DNA of 64,000 nucleotides from Leptospira yanagawae serovar Saopaulo str. Sao Paulo = ATCC 700523 (lineage in GTDB: Bacteria > Spirochaetota > Leptospiria > Leptospirales > Leptospiraceae): the NCBI RefSeq assembly GCF_000332475.2, contig NZ_AOGX02000015.1, positions 620,001-684,000 on the forward strand, read 5' to 3'. The stretch's first letter is position 1, and each line of letters opens with the position of its first letter. The position numbers were made by a program, and so were the translations under genes. Positions 1 through 7,681 of the stretch are shown piece by piece. Under the pieces are notes generated by a model. The model saw only the letters and a program-made list of their open reading frames with translations, did not search any database and was not told where the DNA came from.

Positions 1-305
1 TTTTTGTTTTTGTGTCTATTTTGGATGGAAAGGTAGTGGCTGGTCTTACCGCTTACTTGTTACGACAATACTATTCAGAGAGACCACTCGTTTATATTTA
101 CGATTTAGCTGTAAAAACACATCTTCAAAGGAAAGGCATCGGGAAATCACTGATTGCTTCTATCAATAGGTATTACAAAGAGAAGGGGATCGAAGAGGTG
201 TTTGTCCAAGCAGATTTGGCAGATGATTATGCTTTGGATTTTTATCGATCAACAGGTGGTCGTGCAGAAGATGTGGTGCATTTTTATTATCCACTCGCTG
301 AGTGA
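1..305 (+). CDS. GNAT acetyltransferase, AAC(3)-I-like, 5' end cut off by window
   Basis: The reading frame is open from the first bases of the window, so the true start lies outside; the GTG at 12 is internal. The visible residues cover the acetyl-CoA-binding part of a GNAT fold: LAVKTHLQRKGIGKSLI matches motif A (Q/RxxGxG/A). The stretch VFVQADLADDYALDFY followed by EDVVHFYYPL closely resembles the end of the AAC(3)-I (gentamicin 3-N-acetyltransferase) group as I recall it. Cytosolic. The family assignment is firm; an aminoglycoside substrate is only an inference, because many chromosomal homologues have no known substrate. The gene ends 27 bases before the ankyrin lipoprotein on the same strand. 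Confidence 0.8.
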   Translation, partial: FVFVSILDGKVVAGLTAYLLRQYYSERPLVYIYDLAVKTHLQRKGIGKSLIASINRYYKEKGIEEVFVQADLADDYALDFYRSTGGRAEDVVHFYYPLAE

Positions 306-332
306 ATACAATTATAAGCGGAGATACTTGTT

Positions 333-1193
333 ATGAAATCTTTTCAATTTTTCTTTTTATTTACATTGTTTTTGATCCAGTGTAGGTCCACCAATTCGAC
401 AAGTCGATCTGCTCAAAATTTTCAATACCTAAAAACTTGTAATGCATCAAATGCAAAAATCTTATTTCCGGATGCAAACCTTATTAATGAGAAGGTTGAT
501 AACGGCCAACCCATTCTATCGTATTTTGCTAGGACCGGGAATATTGATTGCGCCAAATGGTTGTTAGACTTAAAAACAAATCCCAATCAGCGAGATGCTC
601 GAGGGTTTACACCACTAATCTTCTCCGTTTATTCCAATCTAAAGATGATGGATTTATTATTGGAAAATGGAGCAGAATTAAATTCCGAAACACCGGATGC
701 TGGGAATGCACTCATCCTTGCTGCAGAAATCGGAAATTTAGAAGCAGTTCAGTATTTGATTGGAAAAGGGATGAATGTCAATCATCTCACTAAAAATAGA
801 GGAACCCCATTGATGCATGCGTCAATTCGAGGGCATGACCAGGTAGTTTCTCATCTCCTAAAAAAAGGTGCAGATCCAAATTTGGCGGATGTTTTGAATA
901 TAACACCGATTATGCATGCAGCTTCTAATGGACATGTGGTAACCGTTTCGTTATTAATCCAATACAATGCAGATATTCATAAAAAAGATTACAAAGGGTA
1001 TACGGTAATCTTTGCACCATCTGATGCAAGAAATCCAAACGAAAATCATTTGGAGATACTTGACATACTCATGAAGGCTGGTGCCAATCTACATGATCGT
1101 AATGATGATGGTGATACTCCTTTAAGCATTGCAAAAAAAAGAAAACTTTCATTTTTAATCGATAAACTGGAATCACTTGGTGCGAAAGAGTGA
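333..1193 (+). CDS. Ankyrin-repeat lipoprotein
   Basis: 286 residues. The first 17 residues form a signal peptide ending in LFLIQC, a spirochaetal lipobox, so the mature protein should begin at Cys17 and be lipid-anchored. After a variable segment there are five to six ankyrin repeats from about residue 55 to the end, with typical TPLxxA cores (GFTPLIFSVYS, GTPLMHASIRG, ITPIMHAASNG) and GAxxN turns (GAELN, GADPN). Ankyrin repeats bind other proteins; the partner is unknown. The downstream genes on the same strand are also membrane or exported proteins. The ATG at 333 is chosen because it alone gives a complete signal peptide. Confidence 0.85.
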   Translation: MKSFQFFFLFTLFLIQCRSTNSTSRSAQNFQYLKTCNASNAKILFPDANLINEKVDNGQPILSYFARTGNIDCAKWLLDLKTNPNQRDARGFTPLIFSVYSNLKMMDLLLENGAELNSETPDAGNALILAAEIGNLEAVQYLIGKGMNVNHLTKNRGTPLMHASIRGHDQVVSHLLKKGADPNLADVLNITPIMHAASNGHVVTVSLLIQYNADIHKKDYKGYTVIFAPSDARNPNENHLEILDILMKAGANLHDRNDDGDTPLSIAKKRKLSFLIDKLESLGAKE

Positions 1194-1237
1194 GATCAAA
1201 ATTTGTAAAAAATCTTTAAGGTTAAGAGAATAATTTC

Positions 1238-1669
1238 ATGAAACACGAATGGATTTGTCCAAGTTGCCAAACAAAAGTTAGTTTTTTGAAACTAATGTCC
1301 TATGTCCCACCCTTTACAATGAAGTGTAACAATTGTAAGGAAAGGATGCAGGTGGAAAAAAGTCCTGTCGTTAGTTTTGTTATTTTGTTCACCTACTTGA
1401 TGTCGGTTTTGGTTTATTTTACTTTAGGGATAAGGGAGCAATTCCATTGGTTCCCAGGTTTTGACCCTTCCCTTGTTTCCGTAACCTTGGTCGTGATCAT
1501 CGTCATCGTAACAGAAGGTATCATTTATTTTTTATACCAAACCTATAAAATACAGTTAGTCAAAGAGAACTCATTTTTTTCCAATCATTATCTTTGGACA
1601 TTGATTGTACCGATCATGATTTTATTTTTTTTCATGAAAGGTTGTCGTTTTTTTCCCGTATTACCATAG
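1238..1669 (+). CDS. Zinc-ribbon membrane protein of unknown function
   Basis: 143 residues. The N-terminus carries a CPSC...CNNC pair (Cys 7, 10, 30 and 33, approximately), a typical zinc ribbon. It is followed by three hydrophobic segments at roughly residues 45-65, 80-103 and 118-135. The arrangement suggests an inner-membrane protein with a small cytosolic metal-binding head. I do not recognise a named family. It lies between the ankyrin lipoprotein and another unknown gene on the same strand, and may be cotranscribed with them. Confidence 0.7.
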   Translation: MKHEWICPSCQTKVSFLKLMSYVPPFTMKCNNCKERMQVEKSPVVSFVILFTYLMSVLVYFTLGIREQFHWFPGFDPSLVSVTLVVIIVIVTEGIIYFLYQTYKIQLVKENSFFSNHYLWTLIVPIMILFFFMKGCRFFPVLP

Positions 1670-1680
1670 TTCGACTTTCT

Positions 1681-2112
1681 GTGCAAACTCCATTCAATAT
1701 CTATTTTCATCCAAACGAATTAGAAGGTACTGCCTATATCGAATTTTTACCTGGCAATTACTTAGGCAAATGTTGGAATGAGAATTCGATTTTTCTGGAT
1801 GAAAACACATTTTCTATTTTTGAAGATGTATTCGAAGAGATCATCGAAAGTTATGACCATTATGCATTCCAGGAACTTTCGGAATCAAAATTTGATGTTT
1901 TACTGCAATCTTTAGGAATACGATTGGAAGAAATCAGAAACGATTCCCTTTTTTCTAAATCAGGCAAAACACTTTCACTACCAGAAAAAGAGCTGATTCA
2001 AAAAGAGATACAATCAAACAAAGAAGGCGCAATTGAAGTTTTAGAAAGGTTTACATTATGGATCCAAGAGTTAAAAAAACAAAATATAGCTTTATCCATT
2101 TTAGGAATTTAA
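1681..2112 (+). CDS. Hypothetical soluble protein
   Basis: About 143 residues, acidic, with no signal peptide or membrane segment. The frame is also open upstream to an ATG at 1594, but those 29 codons overlap the end of the previous gene and look like its shadow. The GTG at 1681, 12 bases after that gene's stop, is the first sensible start, and no clear ribosome site is visible, which suggests translational coupling. The C-terminal half is helical and rich in Glu and Lys. I do not recognise the family. The start is uncertain; that the frame is coding is likely. Confidence 0.6.
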   Translation: MQTPFNIYFHPNELEGTAYIEFLPGNYLGKCWNENSIFLDENTFSIFEDVFEEIIESYDHYAFQELSESKFDVLLQSLGIRLEEIRNDSLFSKSGKTLSLPEKELIQKEIQSNKEGAIEVLERFTLWIQELKKQNIALSILGI

Positions 2113-2123
2113 ATACCAATTTT

Positions 2124-2615
2124 ATGTTTCGAAATCCATTTATACCTTTGATCTTGTTTTGTGTCCTTTGGGTTGGTAGCTTAGATGCAGACACCGACAC
2201 TACCGTAAATGTGAAGAAATCAGAGAAAATTTTAACAGTAATCAAATCAGGCAAAACCATTTTAACAATTCCGATCTCCCTAGGTTTTGAACCAAAAGGT
2301 GCTAAAAACGAAGAAGGAGATGGAAAAACTCCCGAAGGTAAGTATACCATTGATTACCAAATTCCGGAATGGGCTTATTATAAAGCCTTACACATCTCTT
2401 ATCCCAACAAATCTCAATTGGAAGAAGCAAAAAAGAGAAAGGTCAAGGTTGGGGGAGGGATTCTCATTCATGGAATGAAGAAACATTGGAATTGGTTTGG
2501 ACACCTCCATACCTATTTAAATTGGACTCATGGTTGTATCGCTGTGACAAATGAAGAAATGGATCTTTTATTCCAAATGGTTCCCGTAGGATCTGTTATC
2601 ATCATCGAACCGTAA
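2124..2615 (+). CDS. L,D-transpeptidase (YkuD domain), exported
   Basis: The ATG at 2124 gives a clean signal peptide (MFRNPFIPLILFCVLWVG), so the longer frame from 2058 is not used. The mature part is a YkuD catalytic domain of about 140 residues: GDGKTPEGKY near the start, the conserved IHG, and the active-site box THGCIAVTN with the catalytic Cys near residue 137. The family forms or edits L,D-crosslinks in peptidoglycan, or attaches proteins to it, in the periplasm. The stop at 2613 is followed directly, in another frame, by SH3-like coding sequence without its own start codon, so the two may once have been one protein. Confidence 0.87.
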   Translation: MFRNPFIPLILFCVLWVGSLDADTDTTVNVKKSEKILTVIKSGKTILTIPISLGFEPKGAKNEEGDGKTPEGKYTIDYQIPEWAYYKALHISYPNKSQLEEAKKRKVKVGGGILIHGMKKHWNWFGHLHTYLNWTHGCIAVTNEEMDLLFQMVPVGSVIIIEP

Positions 2616-2785
2616 AAAACGTATCAAATCCTCAATTTGGGTTAGTTGCAGCGACTTCCTTATTTTTAAGAAGTGAACCCAATGTTGAAAGCAAAGCGAT
2701 CGAAAAATTAAAAACGAAAGATATAGTTGAAATATTAGAAGAAAGTCATTCTCCCATTTCTGTAAATGGAAAACAGGGAAATTGG

Positions 2786-3589
2786 ATGAAGGTAAAATCA
2801 AAATCGCAAAGTATCGGATATGTTTTTTCTCCTTATATTGTGATTGGAGATACAGAAGAAATTTTAGCGACACTATCCGATTTTGAAACGAAGGAATCAG
2901 GATGGGTTTATGTAAAAAATAAACCAAGTTTTGTGCACCAACTCTACAACAAAAAACTGATTAAAATTAATAATGAGCAAGTAGAAGAAGATCAATTTTA
3001 CTTTGTGAAATCAAGGTATGTCACAAAAGAAGGAAAGGTATTTTTTCGAGTCTTAAAACAAAAATCGAGACAAGAGGATTGGTATTCAGAAATTGAAACG
3101 ACTGTATTAACCGATTGTTATTTACCCGCCGAATCTCTTGTATTATCGAATCAATATGCATCATTATATGCAAAGATACGTTTGCTTGAACCAACTGAGA
3201 AAAAAATCTTCGATTTTTTGAGCAAAGAAATAAGTTATGATATTGATCCTAACCAAACTTCGATTAAATCGTTTCAGTCAAAAAAAGATCGATATTTCAT
3301 TGTAGCAACAACAGCAAGAGATGAAAATGATGAATGCATTGGTTGTTTTTTATCAGAACTTGAAAATATCGTATATGTATTAAAGGAAAAGGGCAATACT
3401 TTTGAAATTATTTTTTATGAGTCAGGCAGTAGAAGTGCCATCATTGATACCTATGGTATTTCACCAAAAATTATCATACGAACCAGTCCTCTACCTGAGG
3501 GTGATGAAAGTCCAAGTAAGATTTATTCAAAGGAATATGAATTTAAAGGTACAACATTTGTCCTTACTAAATCAGAAACAACAGAATGA
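2786..3589 (+). CDS. SH3-type (bacterial SH3b) protein, 5' part without a start codon
   Basis: The first ATG (2786) falls in the middle of an SH3b fold: the residues GNWMKVKSKSQSIGYVFS are the typical GxWxxV...GYV strand pair. The same frame is open back to 2555 and codes convincingly from about 2621 (FGLVAATSLFLRSEPNV is a classic SH3b first strand). No ATG, GTG or TTG exists in that stretch. No signal peptide is present either. The gene is therefore either broken by a small indel, part of a former fusion with the upstream L,D-transpeptidase, or uses a rare start. The remaining C-terminal 200 residues are of unknown fold. SH3b domains usually bind cell-wall peptides. Confidence 0.55.
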   Translation: MKVKSKSQSIGYVFSPYIVIGDTEEILATLSDFETKESGWVYVKNKPSFVHQLYNKKLIKINNEQVEEDQFYFVKSRYVTKEGKVFFRVLKQKSRQEDWYSEIETTVLTDCYLPAESLVLSNQYASLYAKIRLLEPTEKKIFDFLSKEISYDIDPNQTSIKSFQSKKDRYFIVATTARDENDECIGCFLSELENIVYVLKEKGNTFEIIFYESGSRSAIIDTYGISPKIIIRTSPLPEGDESPSKIYSKEYEFKGTTFVLTKSETTE

Positions 3590-3603
3590 AAATTGTACGA
3601 AAC

Positions 3604-3699
3604 TTAGGATTCCAAATCATTGTAAAAGTCTAAAGCTTTTCCAGTAGCTGTAATCGAAGAACTCAAAGTTAGTGCTGCGATCCCATTACAATCAGTAGA
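3604..3699 (-). pseudogene. Remnant: C-terminal 31 codons of a small lipoprotein-like gene
   Basis: On the minus strand a frame of 31 codons ends in TAA at 3604-3606 and reads ...DCNGIAALTLSSSITATG then KALDFYNDLES. It is preceded immediately by an in-frame stop (3700-3702) and has no start codon. The composition (Cys, small residues, a serine/threonine-rich stretch, acidic aromatic end) resembles the tail of short Leptospira exported proteins. It is probably the decayed 3' end of a lost gene; the family assignment is a guess. Confidence 0.45.
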
Positions 3700-3706
3700 T
3701 TAATTG

Positions 3707-4462
3707 TCATTTGATAAAAATGAAATACAAACCATTTTGTGAATTTTCTCGATCATTGGGATCATTGATTTGAATTAGAATCGGAAATTTGTTTTTTCCA
3801 TTTTTAGTAGAAAATATATGTGTATGTGCCCAATAACGGATTGGAAAACGCCAGATCGTCTTACGTGCGTTTGCTCGAAACTCTACGACTTCATCATTGA
3901 TTTGAAAACGAAAGATTCCTGTTCCAACAATTTGGTTTGGAATTAAATTGATTAAAAAGGCGTAAGGGCTCCAATCATCATCGAAATAGTGTCCATAAAA
4001 TTCTGAAAGGATTAAGTTTTCATTTTTATCCTTCCAGTCTACTGTTCCCCAATCATATTGTATTTTCCGATGGCTAACAAAAACGTATGGTTCGTTTGCA
4101 TTTTTTAAATGATTGATGACTCCCTCTAATTTTACCGGATCCATATTCTTTTTTTCGAACTGGTATTGTTCCTGATTCGCATATTCCCATTTTGGTTTTG
4201 AATTTGAATACTGCTCTTTATATATTTGAATTCCTTTAATTAAATCCTCTTGGGTATAAACCATTCTTGCCTCTCCAGCAACCGTTTGGTAATGGCTGAA
4301 TCGTAATTGTTCGGCGATTTTTACAATCTGAATGGATTTGTTTTGAGATTTTTCATCGAGCCTTGGAATATTTCCCGAGTATTTCGAAACCATACAATTG
4401 ACTAATAAAAATAAAATAATTGGGGAATGTCGAATCAATTTTGTGGTTTTAAATTTCATCAT
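3707..4462 (-). CDS. Hypothetical lipoprotein
   Basis: About 251 residues. The N-terminus is basic, then hydrophobic, and ends in LFLLVNC, a spirochaetal lipobox. The rest is soluble and rich in aromatic residues, with many Trp and Tyr (FDDDWSPYAF, WRFPIRYWAHTH). No domain is recognised. The start may be ATG 4462 or the GTG two codons upstream at 4468. It is separated from the neighbouring SRPBCC/ArsR operon, also on the minus strand, by a strong hairpin, so it is probably transcribed on its own. Confidence 0.7.
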   Translation of the reverse strand: MMKFKTTKLIRHSPIILFLLVNCMVSKYSGNIPRLDEKSQNKSIQIVKIAEQLRFSHYQTVAGEARMVYTQEDLIKGIQIYKEQYSNSKPKWEYANQEQYQFEKKNMDPVKLEGVINHLKNANEPYVFVSHRKIQYDWGTVDWKDKNENLILSEFYGHYFDDDWSPYAFLINLIPNQIVGTGIFRFQINDEVVEFRANARKTIWRFPIRYWAHTHIFSTKNGKNKFPILIQINDPNDRENSQNGLYFIFIK

Positions 4463-4495
4463 ACTCACAAATTATCGACTTTGAGTTAGGTGATC

Positions 4496-4527
4496 AACTT
4501 TCTTCTGAGTGCATTCAGAAGAAAGTT
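4496..4527 (-). terminator. 13-bp perfect stem-loop after the SRPBCC gene
   Basis: AACTTTCTTCTGA and its exact reverse complement flank a 6-base loop. The hairpin begins 9 bases after the stop of the minus-strand SRPBCC gene. No long T run follows on the minus strand, so it may act as a weak or Rho-aided terminator or protect the 3' end of the transcript. Confidence 0.55.
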
Positions 4528-4536
4528 TCATTTGTA

Positions 4537-5004
4537 TTAATTGAGATGTCCTGCAAGTGGTAATCCAGATTCCAAATAAGTTTTGAGATTAGAAAGAACA
4601 CTTGGCCACCCAGAAGAAATTCCCTTATACATTTGTGAGTCTAATTCTTCGTGGGTAACAGACAAACGGACGAGTCCATTGGCATAGGTCTCAATTTCAA
4701 ACGTAACACGAGAGTGTTTCGTAACATCGTTGATTTCATTGGGTCTAGACCAAGAGATGACAAGTTTGTTAGGTGGATCTACTTCCAATACTTTTCCCAA
4801 AATATCAACCGTTCTTTCTTCGACTAAGTGAACGTGTTTCCATTCAGATCCGACTTTCCATTCGGAAACATTGATATGAGCTGGATTTTTTGATAATGGA
4901 TCAGACCAATACTTCGATGTTATCTCTGGATTGGTAATGGCATCCCATACCTTTTCTTGTGTGCTGAGAATAAAAGTCACATATACGAAGTTATGTGGTT
5001 CCAT
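4537..5004 (-). CDS. SRPBCC/AHSA1-family protein
   Basis: 155 residues, spanning a single START-like (AHSA1, activator of Hsp90 ATPase homologue 1-like) domain: an opening strand with FILSTQEKVWDAIT and PEITSKYW, the mid-domain VLEVDPPNKLVISW, and the closing helix near GWPSVLSNLKTYLE. The fold forms a hydrophobic cavity for small ligands. Bacterial members are typically encoded next to an ArsR-type repressor, exactly as here, where the ATG lies inside the last codons of the repressor (14-base overlap). The ligand is unknown. Confidence 0.88.
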   Translation of the reverse strand: MEPHNFVYVTFILSTQEKVWDAITNPEITSKYWSDPLSKNPAHINVSEWKVGSEWKHVHLVEERTVDILGKVLEVDPPNKLVISWSRPNEINDVTKHSRVTFEIETYANGLVRLSVTHEELDSQMYKGISSGWPSVLSNLKTYLESGLPLAGHLN

Positions 5005-5335
5005 GTTTGTCTCCTTCCAATTGAATTTTTAAATCGTGTAAAAAACTTAATCGATTTTCTTCAAATTTGCGCACCCAACGTTCATACACTTCATAAATCG
5101 GGACTGGGTTGATGAAATGTAGTTTTTCACGCCCTTTCCAAACAATGGATACGAGGTTTGCATTGATCAAAATTTCAATGTGTTGGGTTGCTGATTGCCT
5201 TTGCATATCGAGTTCTTCACATAATTGACTGAGAGTTTGTCCATTTTTCGAAAATAAGAGATCCAGAACCTTCCTTCGATTTGGGTCGGCCATTGCCTTA
5301 AAAACCAGATCTGTTCCTTTTCTTTCTTTGGGCAT
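4991..5335 (-). CDS. ArsR-family winged-helix repressor
   Basis: About 114 residues. A winged helix-turn-helix covers residues 8-90: DLVFKAMADPNRRKVLDLL opens it, and LSQLCEELDMQRQSATQHI is the recognition region. No metal-binding Cys pair is present, so this is the non-metal type that accompanies SRPBCC proteins. An ATG at 5365 would add ten residues, but it lies upstream of the -10 box of a very good promoter, so ATG 5335 is preferred. It is cotranscribed with the SRPBCC gene. It probably controls its own operon through the palindrome between the promoter boxes. Confidence 0.85.
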   Translation of the reverse strand: MPKERKGTDLVFKAMADPNRRKVLDLLFSKNGQTLSQLCEELDMQRQSATQHIEILINANLVSIVWKGREKLHFINPVPIYEVYERWVRKFEENRLSFLHDLKIQLEGDKHGTT

Positions 5336-5340
5336 AGGAA

Positions 5341-5370
5341 TTAATATGCAGGTAAAAGACTGCATGTCAA
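5341..5370 (-). promoter_or_regulatory. Sigma70-type promoter of the ArsR/SRPBCC operon
   Basis: On the minus strand TTGACA (5370-5365) and TATTAA (5346-5341) are separated by 18 bases. A transcript would begin about 6-7 bases after the -10 box, at or next to the ATG at 5335, so the message may be leaderless. Confidence 0.6.
5346..5365. promoter_or_regulatory. Candidate ArsR operator, inverted repeat
   Basis: ATGCAG-N8-CTGCAT is a perfect 6+6 inverted repeat lying in the spacer between the -35 and -10 boxes. A dimeric repressor bound here would block polymerase. Its position and symmetry support an autoregulatory operator; binding is inferred. Confidence 0.5.
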
Positions 5371-5665
5371 GGTTTTTTCAATTCAGTCCGAGCAAAAAGG
5401 ATACGTCGGGCTTGGTCTGCCGCAGGCGGACGGGAGCGAACGCGGACCCCAGAGTAGCCTGGTCCCGTTGCATTCAATGAATGATACGGTAAAAGGAGTG
5501 AGCGTATGGTTCAAATCGAATTTCGGGATTTGCCCCTAACATAAATTAAAGACTAATGATCGCTAGTGCCACATGGGAAGGAATGGAAATAATTTTAGGA
5601 ACAAAGAATATAATTTTGTTTGAGTGTGTTGAATGAAAATGAATGGGAGGAATTCATCATTTCCT
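5366..5665. other. Intergenic region of 300 bases, no gene seen
   Basis: This stretch lies between the ArsR gene (minus) and the 3' end of ligA (minus). It contains the -35 region of the arsR promoter at its left edge and a GC-rich structured block at 5406-5468. Beyond that I see no coding frame with a convincing start or composition. Confidence 0.5.
5406..5468. repeat. GC-rich structured element, possible dispersed repeat
   Basis: The base composition jumps to well above that of the surroundings. Two stem-loops stand side by side: GTCTGCC-GCA-GGCGGAC (5415-5431, one G-T pair) and GGACC...GGTCC (5444-5465). Such GC-rich intergenic blocks resemble dispersed repeats or remnants of mobile DNA; whether copies exist elsewhere in this genome cannot be seen here. 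Confidence 0.4.
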
Positions 5666-7681
5666 CTAACCAATCGGAATCCCTTCTTTTTTTAATAACT
5701 CCAAAAACTCTGATTCGGAAACAAGTTTTACACCAAGCTCCGTTGCCTTGTCTAGTTTGGAACCGGCACCTGGACCATAGAGTAGGTGTGTTGTTTTGGA
5801 AGAAACACCTGTTACTTTTTTCCCACCATGTCTCGTGATGAGGTCCATCGCTAAGTCACGGGGTTGGAAGTTTTCAAAACTGCCGGTCACACACCAACTT
5901 TGGCCAACAAACGGCTGTATATCGCTTTTTTCAGTTTCATCTGCTTTGAACTTAAGTCCTAGTTTGATGAGGGTGTTTACTAGTTTCAAAGTTTCTTTGT
6001 CTTTCAAATGGCCTAGTAATGCTTCGATCGTCCTTGGTCCAATGCCATGAATGGCTTTCAAATCCTCACTTGCAGTTTTGGATTTGGAAAGGGTGAGGAG
6101 TTTGTCCCATGAATCATATCCGTTTTCGATGAGAATTTCGGTGACCTTTGGACCCACTTCATTTAAACCAATGGAAGGGAGTGTGAATCGAAAGTCTTTT
6201 TCTTTGGATTTTTGAATTGCATCAAAAATGATTTTCACAGATTTTTCTCCAAATCCATCTAACTCAAGTAAGGTTGGTCTGTACTTTTCTAATGTATACA
6301 AATCAGGTATATCTTTCACCCAACCCTTTTCAAAAAAAATCTGAATTTGTCTTTCACCTAATCCTTCAATGTTCATCTGTTTTTTACTGCAAAAAAAGAT
6401 GAGTTGGTTTAGTTTTCGCTCAGGGCAATTTCTGTTTGTACAAAAGAAATCTACAGAATCGTCAACTTTCGTTAATTTTGTGTTACACGATGGACAATGA
6501 TTGGGTAAAACAAAAATAGATTTTGGAGGGAATGTTACTTTTTCCACAGCTGGAATGATTTCTCCACGTTTGGAGATTAATACTTTTGCACCAATGCCTG
6601 CTCCAAGTTGGTTGATGTAGTCTTGGTTGTGTAAGGTGGCGTAGGTGACAGTGGTTCCTGCAAGAGAGATCGGAGTGACTTTTGCACGTGGTGTGACTTT
6701 TCCTGTACGTCCAATGGCAAAATCGATTTCTTCAATTGTTGTTTCTTTGAGCAGCGCATCAAATTTAAATGCCCTTGCCCAACGAGGAGAATGGCTTGTT
6801 TCACCTAAATTTTCGCGAAGGTTTAAAGAGTCGAGTTTGATGACGAGTCCATCCACTGGGAATGGCATTTTGTCTTTTTTTTTGCGAAATGATTCGATCT
6901 CTTTGATTAATTTGTTTCCTGGCAAAATTGTTGAGTCTGGGGCAAGTGGAAACTTTTCTTTTTTTAATAAACTTAAAATGTCTTTATGGGTATTGATTCC
7001 TTTTCTAGAGCTTGAAAAATAAACATCATACACATAAATTCGTAACGGACGTTTGGCGACTTCCATTGGATCCTTTTGTTTGATGGAACCTGCTGCCAAG
7101 TTTCTAGGATTGGCAAATTTTCCACCATACTCTTCGTTGAATTCTTCAAAATCAGCGAAGGTCATAAATATTTCGCCTCTGACTGTTAGATGTAAAGGTT
7201 CCGAAAGAGTTTGTGGAATGGTCGAAATGGTTTTTACGTTTTCAGTAACAATGTCACCAATTCCACCAGAACCCCTTGTCACACAATGGCTGAGTTTTCC
7301 ATCTTCATAGTAAAGTAAGATGGAGGCACCATCGATTTTCCATTCTAAAGAATAGTTTTCTTCGATCCCAGTTTTTTGTAACCATTCCGAAAGTTCGGTT
7401 TCGTTGTAAGTATTTTCTAAAGATAATACTGGTACTTTGTGTTTGAATTTGCTAAACTGTGGGTTTAAGTCGGAACCTACTTGTGCTGTCGGGGAAGAGA
7501 TGTCTGCAAGGTTTGGATTTTCTGTTTCGAGTTTTTGGAGTTCTTTGACTAGTAAATCAAATTCTTTGTCAGTGATGACGGGTGAGTTATCTTTGTAATA
7601 CAAATCATTGTGGCGATTGATTTCTTTACGAAGTTCTAAAATTCGTTTTTTAGGATCAACGGCATTTGTTTTTTTAGGCAA
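5666..7681 (-). CDS. ligA: NAD-dependent DNA ligase LigA
   Basis: 671 residues, the normal length. Seals nicks in duplex DNA with NAD+ as cofactor, in replication and repair. Visible in order: Ia domain (INRHNDLYY), adenylation domain with the active-site motif KIDG (Lys115), OB fold, a four-Cys zinc finger (CPSC...CTNRNC, near residues 405-430), helix-hairpin-helix repeats, and a C-terminal BRCT domain (FVGQSWCVTGSFENF onward). The start is a TTG directly after the TAG of the upstream M23 peptidase gene, with GGAG 11 bases before it, so the two genes are translationally coupled. Confidence 0.97.
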   Translation of the reverse strand: MPKKTNAVDPKKRILELRKEINRHNDLYYKDNSPVITDKEFDLLVKELQKLETENPNLADISSPTAQVGSDLNPQFSKFKHKVPVLSLENTYNETELSEWLQKTGIEENYSLEWKIDGASILLYYEDGKLSHCVTRGSGGIGDIVTENVKTISTIPQTLSEPLHLTVRGEIFMTFADFEEFNEEYGGKFANPRNLAAGSIKQKDPMEVAKRPLRIYVYDVYFSSSRKGINTHKDILSLLKKEKFPLAPDSTILPGNKLIKEIESFRKKKDKMPFPVDGLVIKLDSLNLRENLGETSHSPRWARAFKFDALLKETTIEEIDFAIGRTGKVTPRAKVTPISLAGTTVTYATLHNQDYINQLGAGIGAKVLISKRGEIIPAVEKVTFPPKSIFVLPNHCPSCNTKLTKVDDSVDFFCTNRNCPERKLNQLIFFCSKKQMNIEGLGERQIQIFFEKGWVKDIPDLYTLEKYRPTLLELDGFGEKSVKIIFDAIQKSKEKDFRFTLPSIGLNEVGPKVTEILIENGYDSWDKLLTLSKSKTASEDLKAIHGIGPRTIEALLGHLKDKETLKLVNTLIKLGLKFKADETEKSDIQPFVGQSWCVTGSFENFQPRDLAMDLITRHGGKKVTGVSSKTTHLLYGPGAGSKLDKATELGVKLVSESEFLELLKKEGIPIG

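Noticed and set aside
1594..1680. Long start (ATG 1594) for the hypothetical gene ending at 2112
   Set aside because: These codons overlap the end of the zinc-ribbon gene and show only its shadow.
5363..5365. ATG 5365 as the start of the ArsR repressor
   Set aside because: It is upstream of the -10 box of the operon promoter, so it would not be on the transcript.
5406..5468. CRISPR-like repeats in the GC-rich block
   Set aside because: No regularly spaced direct repeats are present, only two inverted repeats; no cas gene in the window.
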